Shown here: positions 25,504 through 33,544 of the stretch, in pieces
How positions within the stretch are numbered: the first letter of the stretch is position 1
How the letters are laid out: the number at the start of each line of letters is the position of its first letter
NCBI GenBank assembly: GCA_038874075.1
Contig: JAVZDD010000002.1
Location: 1-64,000, forward strand
Source: Jingweiarchaeum tengchongense
GTDB taxonomy: Archaea > Nanobdellota > Nanobdellia > Jingweiarchaeales > Jingweiarchaeaceae
Reading direction: 5' to 3'
DNA: 64,000 nt
Position numbers and translations under genes: made by a program
Notes under the pieces: model-generated
Seen by the model: only the letters and a program-made list of their open reading frames with translations
Databases searched by the model: none
What the model was told of the DNA's origin: nothing

Positions 25504-26681
25504 TTTTTGTAATTTTTAAGGAATTCAGCAATTTTCTTAATTCCCTCATTTATCCTTTCTTCATTTTCAGATACGAATGTCAATCTAAAATAACCTTCGT
25601 CCTTTCTCATCCCAAATGCGCTTCCTTGCACAATTGCGACTTTTTTAGTATCCAAAAGCTCACTTACAAATTTAGCATCATCTTTGATTCCTGGGATTCT
25701 TACAAAATAGTAAAATGCTCCATCTGGTTTTACGAAATCAGCTTCCGGTAAATGTTCCTCTAGACTTTTACCCATTGCCTCCATCCTCTTTTTATAAGTT
25801 TCAACTACGTACTTCGTGTATGCTTCTCTTTTCGCCCTGTTCTCTTCCTTTAAAAATTCTATGATCAATTTTTGTGAAACAACATTTGGACAAATGATAT
25901 CGTATTGATTTGCCTTTATCATTGCATCAATGATATCTTTATTTGCATAGTTATAACCAATCCTCCATTGTGGAGCTGAAGCAGTCTTAGAAAAACTTCT
26001 TATACCAACCAAATTATCCATGAATTCATTGAATGGTTCAAATTTACCATTGTATGTAATTAAGTAATAAGCTTCATCGCTCAAGATTGCCATCCCATTT
26101 TCCTTTGCAATCTCACCAATTGCACGAACTTCTTTTTTGTTGAGTATTCTTCCTGTTGGATTGTCTGGAGAAATCACGATAATTGCTTTTGTTTTTCCTT
26201 TATTCACTTTTTCATTAAGCTCATCGATGTCAATCCTGAAATTGTTTTCAATACCTGTTCTTATTTCAACCATCTTTGCATTGTTCAATTGAATAAGTCC
26301 CGGATAGGCAACGTAAGTTGGTAAGATTGTAATTACTTCATCACCTGGATTTATTAATGATTTGAATGCAACACTGATCCCATTGGATGCAGCATTTGTG
26401 ATTAATATGTTTTCCAATGTTAGTTCGAATCCCTCTTCTTTCATACATTCCGCAATTCTTTGTCTGAGTTTTTTAAAACCAGCAGTAGCACAGTAACCCT
26501 TGGAATTTTTGAGTATCTCACCTGCTTTTTCAAGTAGAAAATCTGGTGGATCTAGACTTGGCTCACCACCACCAAGACCTATGAGCTCTGGATCCTCTTT
26601 CAATATCTCAAGTTTTGTAGCGATTTCCCTTATAGGGGAAGCTTTAAGCGAAGAAATAGAGGAAGAAATCGTTGGTTTCAT
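25500..26681 (-). CDS. Class I/II aminotransferase (PLP)
   Basis: A 393-residue fold-type I aminotransferase close to archaeal aspartate/aromatic aminotransferases. 'SPDNPTGRI' carries the Asn contacting PLP, 'LSDEAYYLI' the Asp and Tyr, 'SFSKTASAPQWRIGY' the Schiff-base Lys, and 'GYFRLTF' the substrate-carboxylate Arg. It transfers an amino group from an amino acid to a 2-oxo acid. The ATG at 26681 is preferred over the TTG at 26687, because TATA-like TTTATAAA lies about 25 bp upstream. It ends with a 4-base overlap with the convergent Nudix gene. Confidence 0.92.
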   Translation of the reverse strand: MKPTISSSISSLKASPIREIATKLEILKEDPELIGLGGGEPSLDPPDFLLEKAGEILKNSKGYCATAGFKKLRQRIAECMKEEGFELTLENILITNAASNGISVAFKSLINPGDEVITILPTYVAYPGLIQLNNAKMVEIRTGIENNFRIDIDELNEKVNKGKTKAIIVISPDNPTGRILNKKEVRAIGEIAKENGMAILSDEAYYLITYNGKFEPFNEFMDNLVGIRSFSKTASAPQWRIGYNYANKDIIDAMIKANQYDIICPNVVSQKLIIEFLKEENRAKREAYTKYVVETYKKRMEAMGKSLEEHLPEADFVKPDGAFYYFVRIPGIKDDAKFVSELLDTKKVAIVQGSAFGMRKDEGYFRLTFVSENEERINEGIKKIAEFLKNYKN

Positions 26682-26733
26682 AATCAAACATATTTGAACT
26701 CATTTTATAAATCTTTCTATCACTGTTTAGTAA

Positions 26734-27201
26734 CTATTTTCTTTTAATTTTATTGAGTATCTTTTTAATGAATCTTTTATAGATGACGTCTCTTTCTAAT
26801 GTTTCCCAAAAATCAAAAAAGAAGAGATAATTTAGAAAAATTAATACAACATATGTAATCACATCATATGTAATCCTTTCCCAATAATTACCCAATGTGA
26901 TCAATAACCCGATTTCATCAATTATTATACCGAGACCGATGCCATATAGCACTGCGCAAAGTCTTGTGAAGTGTTTTCCGTGATAATGGAGCGTTAAACC
27001 ACCCGATAAAATGATTATAAAAATACCAAGGAAAAAGTGATGAATGTGATAACCTCTCCATATTAAGTTAATGTTTGGAAACAACAATACAAATGTTCTT
27101 GCAGCTGCAAAACTTATGAAAAGTGAGACAAAAACGATGAAAGGTATCTCCTTTCTCCTTTTATCCAATTCCTCTTTTATAATTGAGAGTACCCACTGCA
27201 T
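26734..27201 (-). CDS. Four-helix membrane protein with HIHH motif
   Basis: A 155-residue membrane protein with basic ends and about four hydrophobic segments. A conserved-looking 'RGYHIHHFFLGIFIIILSGG' segment starts the second helix and a 'GIIIDEIGLLI' segment the third; membrane-embedded His and Asp/Glu residues suggest metal binding or a lipid-acting enzyme. I do not recognise the family. It is transcribed away from the ribosomal protein operon. Confidence 0.65.
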   Translation of the reverse strand: MQWVLSIIKEELDKRRKEIPFIVFVSLFISFAAARTFVLLFPNINLIWRGYHIHHFFLGIFIIILSGGLTLHYHGKHFTRLCAVLYGIGLGIIIDEIGLLITLGNYWERITYDVITYVVLIFLNYLFFFDFWETLERDVIYKRFIKKILNKIKRK

Positions 27202-27271
27202 ATTAATATTAAGAAATAATCAGTTTAATTATTTTTTTAATTAGAATATATGTGTTTAAACATGAAACGTT

Positions 27272-27300
27272 ATATTTAAAAAGATTTAAATCTTATTAAT
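27272..27300 (+). promoter_or_regulatory. Promoter of the S13-S4-S11-RpoD operon
   Basis: The AT-rich TATA-like element ATATTTAAAAAG at 27272-27283 predicts initiation near 27300, leaving a short leader to the S13 ATG at 27325. The palindrome TGTTTAAACA at 27253-27262 lies just upstream and could serve as a binding site. This is inferred from spacing alone. Confidence 0.45.
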
Positions 27301-27324
27301 AGCGATATTTTATAGGTAAGCAAA

Positions 27325-27798
27325 ATGCCAGAGGAAAAGAAGATAATCAGAATTGCAGGCACTGACTTAGATGGGAATTTAAAGATAGAGCGAGCGCTTT
27401 GGAAGATTAAGGGCATAGGTAATATGTTCGCGAGAGCAATAAGAACTGCTGGAGGATGGCCTCCAGATAAAAAACTTGGAGAGCTGGATGATAATGAAAT
27501 AGAGAAATTAAAAGAGATGATAAGAGATCCGGCTAAATTTGGGATAAAACCATGGCTGCTAAACAGGAGAAGGGACATCGAGACAGGTAAAGACATGCAT
27601 CTCGTTTCCTCGGAACTTGAATTTGCCCAAAAAAGTGATATAGAATTCTTAAAGAAAATAAAAGCGAGAAGGGGAATAAGACATATGTTGGGATTGAAGG
27701 TTAGAGGACAGAGAACAAGAAATACAGGGAGAAAAGGTCCTGCTGTTGGTGTTTCAAGAAAAAAGGTACAGCCTGCTAAAGCTTCTAAAAAAGAGTGA
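27325..27798 (+). CDS. rps13: 30S ribosomal protein S13
   Basis: A 157-residue archaeal S13. The N-terminal helix-two-turn-helix segment 'RALWKIKGIGNMFARAIRTA' and the C-terminal 'RGIRHMLGLKVRGQRTRNTGRKG' rRNA-binding tail are unmistakable. S13 sits in the head of the small subunit, touching P-site tRNA and forming bridges to the 50S. It is first in the conserved operon with S4, S11 and RpoD, five bases before the S4 start. Confidence 0.97.
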   Translation: MPEEKKIIRIAGTDLDGNLKIERALWKIKGIGNMFARAIRTAGGWPPDKKLGELDDNEIEKLKEMIRDPAKFGIKPWLLNRRRDIETGKDMHLVSSELEFAQKSDIEFLKKIKARRGIRHMLGLKVRGQRTRNTGRKGPAVGVSRKKVQPAKASKKE

Positions 27799-27803
27799 GT
27801 TAA

Positions 27804-28331
27804 ATGGGTGATCCAAGGACAAGATTAAAAAAGAAGTATGAAAAACCAAAACAAAGATGGCAGAAATTAAGGATTGATAAAGAAGCTGATTTGATTAAAA
27901 AGTATGGTTTCGTGAATAAGCGAGAAATATGGAAAATGCAGTCTATATTAAGGAAATGGAGACAGCAGGCAAGAAAATTGATTGCCTCAAAAGGTGATCA
28001 GGCTAGAATAGAGAAAGAGCAATTGATATCAAAACTTTCAAAACTAGGTTTGGTAAAAAAGGACGCAAAGCTTGATGATGTACTTGGTTTGGAAATAAAT
28101 AACTTATGTGATAGAAGATTGCAAACGATTGTCTTTAATAAAGGACTTGCAAATTCAATAAAACAAGCTAGACAATTCATTGTTCATGGTCACATATCAA
28201 TCAAAGATAAAAAAATCAAGTCACCAAATTATCTAGTTCCGATCGATGAGGAAGGATTAGTCATGTTTTCCAAGGGGTCAAAGATAGCCCAAGAACAGCT
28301 GAAGAAAAGTGGTGAAAAAGTTGGAGCCTAA
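27804..28331 (+). CDS. rps4: 30S ribosomal protein S4
   Basis: A 175-residue archaeal S4. 'MGDPRTRLKKKYEKPKQRW' is the archaeal/eukaryotic S4/S9e start, and the S4 RNA-binding domain appears as 'RRLQTIVFNKGLANSIKQARQFIVHGHISI' (about 110-140). It is a primary 16S-binding protein of the body of the 30S. Its end overlaps the GTG start of S11 by 23 bases. Confidence 0.97.
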   Translation: MGDPRTRLKKKYEKPKQRWQKLRIDKEADLIKKYGFVNKREIWKMQSILRKWRQQARKLIASKGDQARIEKEQLISKLSKLGLVKKDAKLDDVLGLEINNLCDRRLQTIVFNKGLANSIKQARQFIVHGHISIKDKKIKSPNYLVPIDEEGLVMFSKGSKIAQEQLKKSGEKVGA

Positions 28332-28848
28332 TAAAGAAGAGGAGAAGAAGACCGATGAGAAAATAATTGAAAGTGAAAATAAATCAAATGAAGAAAAAAT
28401 AGAGGTAAAGGAGAAAGAAGAGACTAAAAAAGAAGAGAAAAAAGCTGAGAGAAAAAAAGAAAAAATTAGGTGGGGTGTTGCCCACATATATGCAAGTTAC
28501 AATAATACAATAATTCATATCACCGACATTACTGGTTCTGAAACATTTGCATTTGCAACAGGAGGTCAAATGGTAAAGGCGGATCGGTTAGGTTCATCTC
28601 CAGCTGCGGCAATGATGGCTGCTAAGAAAGCCGCTGAAATCGCAATGGAGAAAGGTATAAATGCAATCCATATAAAAGTTCGAGCACCTGGAGGCCATGA
28701 AGGTCCAAAGAATCCTGGTCCAGGTACACAAGCAGCGATTAGAGCACTCGCAAGATGTGGATTGAAAATAGGATTCATCGAGGATGTTACACCAATTCCA
28801 CATGACGGATGTAGAAAATCTGGAGGTAAAAGGGGAAGAAGAATGTGA
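28309..28848 (+). CDS. rps11: 30S ribosomal protein S11 with charged N-terminal extension
   Basis: A 179-residue S11. The core from about residue 50 ('RWGVAHIYASYNNTIIHITD') to the C-terminal 'PHDGCRKSGGKRGRRM' is standard and about 130 residues long. The first 48 residues are almost entirely Lys and Glu, an extension beyond the typical archaeal S11. No Met or GTG suits a start nearer the core, so I keep the GTG at 28309, which overlaps the S4 gene. The extension may be a flexible platform tail. S11 lies at the mRNA exit platform. Confidence 0.93.
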   Translation: MVKKLEPNKEEEKKTDEKIIESENKSNEEKIEVKEKEETKKEEKKAERKKEKIRWGVAHIYASYNNTIIHITDITGSETFAFATGGQMVKADRLGSSPAAAMMAAKKAAEIAMEKGINAIHIKVRAPGGHEGPKNPGPGTQAAIRALARCGLKIGFIEDVTPIPHDGCRKSGGKRGRRM

Positions 28849-28854
28849 TCAAAA

Positions 28855-29652
28855 ATGAAAATAAAAATATTGGAAGAGAATAATGAAAGATTGAAGTTTA
28901 TTATCGATGGACTCAATATCGAGCTTTTAAATTCATTAAGAAGGATATGTATGTCGGAAGTTCCTGTGATGGCAATAAAAGAGGTTGAATTTAGAAAAAA
29001 TTCGAGTGCTTTGTATGACGAAATAATTGCACATCGGCTTGGTTTGATTCCATTGAAAACAGATCTAAAAAGTTATAATTTTGTTAGTGAATGTTCGTGT
29101 AAAGGGAAGACATGTGCAAAGTGTTCAGTTAAACTTTCATTAAAAGAGGTTGGTCCAAAAACAGTTTATGCCAGTGATATGAAATCAACTGATCCTGAAA
29201 TAAAACCAGTTTTTCCAAAGATGCCAATTGTTAAACTTTTGGAAGGACAGGAACTTGAATTCACAGCAATCGCAATTCTTGGAAGGGGAATTGAACACGC
29301 TAAGTTTTCACCTTGTCTTGCCACATATCGCTACTATCCTAAAATTGAAATAGATTCGAAGGCTTGCAATCAGTGTAAAAAATGTGTTGATGCTTGTCCC
29401 AAGGGCATTCTAAGCATTTCTGGCAAAGAAATTGTAATAAACGAAAAAACACTATTGGATTGTGACCTTTGTAGAGCTTGTGAAGATGCTTGCAAACCTA
29501 AGGCAATTAAGCTGATAGATAATCCAAACAAAGTAATATTCGAAATTGAAAGCTGGGGTCAATTAAAGCCAAAAGAGATATTTATAAATGCGATAAGGAT
29601 AATGGAAGAGAAACTCAAAGAATTTTCAAGCGCTATTAAAGAAAAGGCTTAA
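28855..29652 (+). CDS. rpoD: RNA polymerase subunit D with two [4Fe-4S] motifs
   Basis: A 265-residue archaeal RpoD, the Rpb3/alpha-like subunit that starts polymerase assembly by pairing with RpoL. The dimerisation domain begins with 'LLNSLRRICMSEVPVMAI'. A ferredoxin-like domain inserted near 165-220 has two complete CxxCxxCxxxC motifs ('CNQCKKCVDAC' and 'CDLCRACEDAC'), so both clusters should form. Two or one clusters, or none, are found across archaea. An extra CSCKGKTCAKC segment at about 79-89 occupies the zinc-site region. It starts six bases after S11. Confidence 0.96.
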   Translation: MKIKILEENNERLKFIIDGLNIELLNSLRRICMSEVPVMAIKEVEFRKNSSALYDEIIAHRLGLIPLKTDLKSYNFVSECSCKGKTCAKCSVKLSLKEVGPKTVYASDMKSTDPEIKPVFPKMPIVKLLEGQELEFTAIAILGRGIEHAKFSPCLATYRYYPKIEIDSKACNQCKKCVDACPKGILSISGKEIVINEKTLLDCDLCRACEDACKPKAIKLIDNPNKVIFEIESWGQLKPKEIFINAIRIMEEKLKEFSSAIKEKA

Positions 29653-29654
29653 TT

Positions 29655-29777
29655 GCGGGGGTAGCGAAGCTAGGTCCAACGCGCAGGACTTAAGTTTAAT
29701 TACTTAAGTGATGAGGTCACAATGATATGAAATCCTGTGGCTTAGTGCCCGCGTGGGTTCAAATCCCACCCCCCGCA
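29655..29777 (+). tRNA. tRNA-Leu (TAA) with 37-nt intron
   Basis: Acceptor GCGGGGG pairs with CCCCCGC, discriminator A. Anticodon stem CAGGA/TCCTG, loop CTTAAG-A, anticodon TAA at 29691-29693. The intron is 29695-29731, at the canonical position 37/38. The class II variable arm TGGCTTAGTGCCCGC supports Leu. The flanking bulge-helix-bulge is relaxed, with three of four central pairs. It starts two bases after the rpoD stop, so it may be transcribed with that operon. Confidence 0.95.
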
Positions 29778-29857
29778 TATGTCATGAATTCTGTTTTTCA
29801 AAATAATCGAAAATTTATTTAATCTAGATTAGTGAAGTAATAATTCGAGTGAGTGAT

Positions 29858-30769
29858 ATGCCAACTTTTAGAGAAGTAATGAGTGAAATCAAGAAAATTG
29901 ACACGGACGATGATTGGGACGGGATAGGATCAGCAGCGCAGATAGTCCGTCATTTTAATGGAATAGAAGTAAGCATCAACCATGAAAAAGGTGTTCCTTC
30001 TGATTCTCACACATTGATATTGGACAAGGATACAGTGGGTGATGGTTGGGTGATAGATCACCATCCAACAAACAAGTCAAGGAATATTTTAATCCTTTGT
30101 AAAGAAGGAAATAAACCCACTGCTACGCTCGTTTACGAAGCACTTCCTAAAAAAGATAAAACAGATCTTTTTATTGCTGCTACTGCTGAAATTACAGATA
30201 GCTTACATAATATATGCTTAGAAAAAATAAAGAAAGAAAATAAAGATTTGTTCAAAGCGTCTAATTATAAGAACCAATATATGAGAGAGGAGGAAATATT
30301 TTCCATTGCCTCAGTTTTGGCTTTTTTAAGTAAGCGATATCCATATAAAACATTAGAAATTTCAAAAAATCTTAATCCAAATAAAATAGACAGTGTTGAT
30401 TCGTTGATTAATTTATTGAATAATCAAGAGAAAAGTGATGTTAAAAGGTTTTTAAGTTACATGGAGAATTTTAATCCAAGATTTGATTTGATAAGCATAG
30501 GAAATTATGAGGTTAAAGTTGCAGATGAAAAATGGTTTGAATTCCCAATGTCATCGCTTGAGAGGATGTTGACTGAGAACCCCGGTAATTATGTTTTTTT
30601 GAAAGGTGATAGAGTCAGTATAAGATCCAATGATATTAACTTTATTAATGAAGTTCTTCGAAGATTTCAACCAATAACAGAAAGTTATGGCGGTAGGGTA
30701 AACCAGTTTGGAATAAAGTTGAAAAAGACATTAAACTACGACTCATTCTTAAAGATATTGAATAAATAA
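29858..30769 (+). CDS. DHH-superfamily phosphoesterase, second copy
   Basis: A 303-residue protein with the DHH fold signature: 'DTDDDWDGIGSA' (motif I), 'LILDKDTVGDG' (motif II) and 'VIDHHPTNKS' (motif III). The C-terminus has 'ESYGGRVNQFGIKL', a DHHA1-like strand without the usual GGGHxxAAG. It is well diverged from the copy at 5633-6634 and could be a nanoRNase, cyclic-dinucleotide phosphodiesterase or an inactive relative. A GTG nine bases earlier is the alternative start. TATA-like sequence lies near 29812-29820. Confidence 0.75.
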   Translation: MPTFREVMSEIKKIDTDDDWDGIGSAAQIVRHFNGIEVSINHEKGVPSDSHTLILDKDTVGDGWVIDHHPTNKSRNILILCKEGNKPTATLVYEALPKKDKTDLFIAATAEITDSLHNICLEKIKKENKDLFKASNYKNQYMREEEIFSIASVLAFLSKRYPYKTLEISKNLNPNKIDSVDSLINLLNNQEKSDVKRFLSYMENFNPRFDLISIGNYEVKVADEKWFEFPMSSLERMLTENPGNYVFLKGDRVSIRSNDINFINEVLRRFQPITESYGGRVNQFGIKLKKTLNYDSFLKILNK

Positions 30770-30823
30770 AATTATCTGGAAAATTTTAATACTAATATTG
30801 CTTAATTATTAATTAGAACTCAG

Positions 30824-32491
30824 ATGAATAATGAAGAATTCCAAAAGCAAAAAATCGCTTATTTTTCAATGGAGATAGCACTAAAAAATGATATTTTTAC
30901 ATACGCTGGTGGTTTGGGGGTTTTAGCCGGAGATACGATTAGATCAAGCGCTGATTTGAACATACCTCTAGTCGCGGTTTCTTTGATAAGCAAGAAAGGA
31001 TATTTCAAGCAAGAAATAACAGAAGACGGTAGACAAATTGAATATCCGCAAGAATGGGATCCATCAAAATATATGAAACTCTTACCTGAAACAATTGAGG
31101 TAAAAATAAAAAATGAAAAAGTTAAGGTTAAAGCTTGGCTTTACGAATGGCGCAGTTTGATTGGTGGTGTTGTTCCAGTACTTTTCCTTGATACGGATGT
31201 GGACGGAAATTCTGAAGAAAATCGCGCGATAACACATTACCTTTATGGAGGTGATGAGAAGTATAGATTAAAACAAGAAATCGTGCTTGGTATTGGTGGA
31301 GTTAGAATGTTGGAAGCGCTTGGATTTAGGATCAAGAAATACCACATGAACGAGGGTCACTGTGCACTTTTAGCTCTTGAATTGTTATATAAGAATGGAA
31401 CAGATGTGGATAAAGTAAGGGAATCTTGTATTTTTACTACACATACACCTGTGGAAGCTGCACATGATAAATTTTCATACGAACTCATCAGCGAATTGTT
31501 AGGGGAAGCCGATTTAAGTCTATTAAAGAAATATGGAGGACAGGATAAATTCAACATGACGCTTTTTGCTTTAAATATGAGCAATTATGTTAATGGTGTG
31601 GCTCAGAAACATCGAGAAGTGGTTGGTGGAATGTTTCCAGGTTACACTGTACATGCAATTACAAATGGTGTACATTCTTACACATGGACTTGTGATAGTT
31701 TCAAAAGAATATTTAATAAGTATTTACCTGGATGGGCAAATGAACCAGATTTTTTAGTGAGAGTGGATGTGATACCAGAAGAGGAAATCTGGCATGCACA
31801 TCAAGAGGCAAAGAAAAATTTGATTGATTATGTGAACAATGTTACTAACATTAATATGGATTACAATACTTTCACAATGGGTTTTGCTAGGAGAGCAACA
31901 GGATATAAAAGAGCAACATTTCTTTTTTCAGATCCAGAAAGATTAAAAAAAATAAATCGTAGGTATAAAATGCAATTAATATTTGCTGGAAAAGCACATC
32001 CAAAGGATGATTCAGGTAAGAGAATAATCGCTGAAATATTCGATCATATAAAAAAATTGAAGGATGAAATTAAAATTGTTTATCTACCGAATTATGACCT
32101 TGACTTGGCACTCAAATTTGTTTCTGGCGTTGATGTTTGGTTGAATACACCATTGAGACCGTTGGAAGCGTCAGGTACTAGCGGGATGAAAGCAGCACAC
32201 AATGGTGTAATAAACTTCAGTGTTTTAGATGGTTGGTGGGTAGAAGGCTGCATTGAAAATGTTACTGGTTGGGCTATTGGTCCCCATCCAAATGAAAACC
32301 TTTCTTCTTGGGATACTTACATAAGAGAAAAGGATGATTTGTACAATAAATTGGAGTATGTGATCCTTCCAATGTTTTACAATCAAAGAGATGCATGGAT
32401 TCAAATGATGAAAAATTCGATTGGTAAAATTGCATATTACTTCAACAGTCACCGAATGATGCGTAGATATGTGACAGAAGCGTACCTCTAA
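30824..32491 (+). CDS. glgP: Alpha-glucan phosphorylase, short archaeal form (GT35)
   Basis: A 555-residue GT35 phosphorylase. 'YFSMEIALKNDIFTYAGGLGVLAGD' is the N-terminal substrate strand, 'HMNEGHCALLALELL' the family signature, and 'EASGTSGMKAAHNGVINFS' near residue 450 holds the PLP-binding Lys. It releases glucose-1-phosphate from stored glucan or maltodextrin using phosphate. The length matches the short archaeal/bacterial class without the N-terminal regulatory segment of muscle enzyme. No glycogen synthase is near, so the glucan source is elsewhere in the genome. Confidence 0.93.
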   Translation: MNNEEFQKQKIAYFSMEIALKNDIFTYAGGLGVLAGDTIRSSADLNIPLVAVSLISKKGYFKQEITEDGRQIEYPQEWDPSKYMKLLPETIEVKIKNEKVKVKAWLYEWRSLIGGVVPVLFLDTDVDGNSEENRAITHYLYGGDEKYRLKQEIVLGIGGVRMLEALGFRIKKYHMNEGHCALLALELLYKNGTDVDKVRESCIFTTHTPVEAAHDKFSYELISELLGEADLSLLKKYGGQDKFNMTLFALNMSNYVNGVAQKHREVVGGMFPGYTVHAITNGVHSYTWTCDSFKRIFNKYLPGWANEPDFLVRVDVIPEEEIWHAHQEAKKNLIDYVNNVTNINMDYNTFTMGFARRATGYKRATFLFSDPERLKKINRRYKMQLIFAGKAHPKDDSGKRIIAEIFDHIKKLKDEIKIVYLPNYDLDLALKFVSGVDVWLNTPLRPLEASGTSGMKAAHNGVINFSVLDGWWVEGCIENVTGWAIGPHPNENLSSWDTYIREKDDLYNKLEYVILPMFYNQRDAWIQMMKNSIGKIAYYFNSHRMMRRYVTEAYL

Positions 32492-32493
32492 AT

Positions 32494-32808
32494 TTATTTT
32501 CTCTTCTTAATCTCGATCAGTTGCTTTTCAAATCTCTTCATTATTTCTCTCTTTCTTCTTTCTCTTTCATTTATCACTTCTTTTTTTCCTATCATATAAC
32601 CAATCACTAGTAAGAATATACCAATGAAGATAAAAGGAATAAATGAAATCGCAAAGAAAATAGCTACCTGGAAAGTATTTATCATTGGGTAACGTGTCAT
32701 AAGAAACATTATTAAAAATAAGATGATTACTATGGGCATAAATATGATGAAAACTCCTATTCCTTTGAGAATGTCAGAAATTGCCTCAATAGATATCTCA
32801 TCCAGCAT
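32494..32808 (-). CDS. Two-helix membrane protein with basic coiled tail
   Basis: A 104-residue protein with two hydrophobic helices (about 16-38 and 47-70) and a cytoplasmic C-terminal tail rich in Arg, Lys and Glu (70-104). No family is recognised. It ends two bases after the convergent glgP stop. Confidence 0.55.
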   Translation of the reverse strand: MLDEISIEAISDILKGIGVFIIFMPIVIILFLIMFLMTRYPMINTFQVAIFFAISFIPFIFIGIFLLVIGYMIGKKEVINERERRKREIMKRFEKQLIEIKKRK

Positions 32809-32839
32809 AAGTAAATAATAATTTATAAAAATTTAAATC

Positions 32840-32928
32840 TGCCTGGGGTGGGATTTGAACCCACGATTGCAGCGTATCTTAGCAAAGCTCATGAGCGCTG
32901 CGTTCTAGCCAGACTAAACTACCCAGGC
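32840..32928 (-). tRNA. Elongator tRNA-Met (CAT) with 14-nt intron
   Basis: On the minus strand, acceptor GCCTGGG pairs with CCCAGGC, discriminator A. Anticodon stem CAGCG/CGCTG, loop CTCATG-A, anticodon CAT (plus-strand 32891-32893). The intron is 32876-32889, at 37/38, unusually short. Initiator features (GGG/CCC anticodon-stem pairs) are absent, so it is the elongator or, less likely, Ile2 with a modified C34. An 11-nt stretch across anticodon and exon-intron junction is complementary to the D' guide of the sRNA at 12150-12206. Confidence 0.93.
32876..32889 (-). other. Intron of tRNA-Met
   Basis: A 14-nt intron between positions 37 and 38. It begins AGCT and ends GAT in tRNA sense. The predicted splice structure has 3-nt bulges TGA and ATA around a central helix with three of four pairs. 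Its first four bases extend the complementarity to the sRNA guide, so the guide match is longer in the precursor (11 nt) than in the mature tRNA (8 nt). Confidence 0.8.
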
Positions 32929-32929
32929 A

Positions 32930-33412
32930 TTAAAGTTTGTATCCAATCTTTCTTAAAAAAACCTTCCTATCTTTTATCTCTTCCTCTCCTTCAATACCCT
33001 TGCTCTTCATACCATCCACAACACCAAGAATTCCCCTTCCTTGCTCTGTCTCAGCGATTATAATTTGTAATGGGTTCGCAGTTGCAGCAATTATATTACA
33101 AACCTCAGGTACTTCTTTTATTCTATTTAATACGTTTATTGGGTATCCATTTTTTAAGAAAATGATGAAACAATGTCCACATCCGATCTCCAGCGCTTTT
33201 TCTGCAGCTAATTTTCTAAGTTGTTCATCATTGCCACTATGTCTTACAAGGCAAGGACCGCTTGATTCACAGAAACCGATACCAAATTTTATGATGGGAG
33301 ATGAATTCACGATTGCTTCATGTAAATCCTCAACTGTTTTAATAAAATGACTCTGTCCAAGTATCAAATTACATCCTTCAGGTACTTCTATCTTAACAAT
33401 TTTGATTTCCAT
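32930..33412 (-). CDS. Adenosine-specific kinase family (DUF355)
   Basis: A 160-residue protein of the adenosine-specific kinase family (COG1839), known from the thermophile protein PAE2307. The family signature is clear: 'LILGQSHFIKTVEDLHEAIV', 'FGIGFCESSGPCLVRHSGND', 'GCGHCFIIFLKNGYPINVLN' and 'VCNIIAATANPLQIIIAETEQGRGILGVVDG'. The start ATG is 132 bp from the divergent glycosyltransferase. It lies directly upstream of tRNA-Met on the other side, leaving one base between them. The physiological role of the family is not settled. Confidence 0.92.
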   Translation of the reverse strand: MEIKIVKIEVPEGCNLILGQSHFIKTVEDLHEAIVNSSPIIKFGIGFCESSGPCLVRHSGNDEQLRKLAAEKALEIGCGHCFIIFLKNGYPINVLNRIKEVPEVCNIIAATANPLQIIIAETEQGRGILGVVDGMKSKGIEGEEEIKDRKVFLRKIGYKL

Positions 33413-33544
33413 AATCTCACGAGAGGAGAATAGTAATTAATAATTTTAATTTCTTTCTATTCCAATATGCAAATTTTATTATCAAAATTTTTTATCACTA
33501 TAAAATAGTAAAATTTATAAGTAACATCATTCACAATTAACTTT

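Noticed and set aside
29695..29731. GTGATGA in the tRNA-Leu intron resembled a C box, with ATGA twelve bases later.
   Set aside because: No C' or canonical D box completes it within the intron and the second half lies in the exon, so I treat it as chance.
32848..33063. Open frame running through tRNA-Met and into the adenosine-specific kinase gene.
   Set aside because: Antisense to a real gene and overlapping a tRNA; no domain content.
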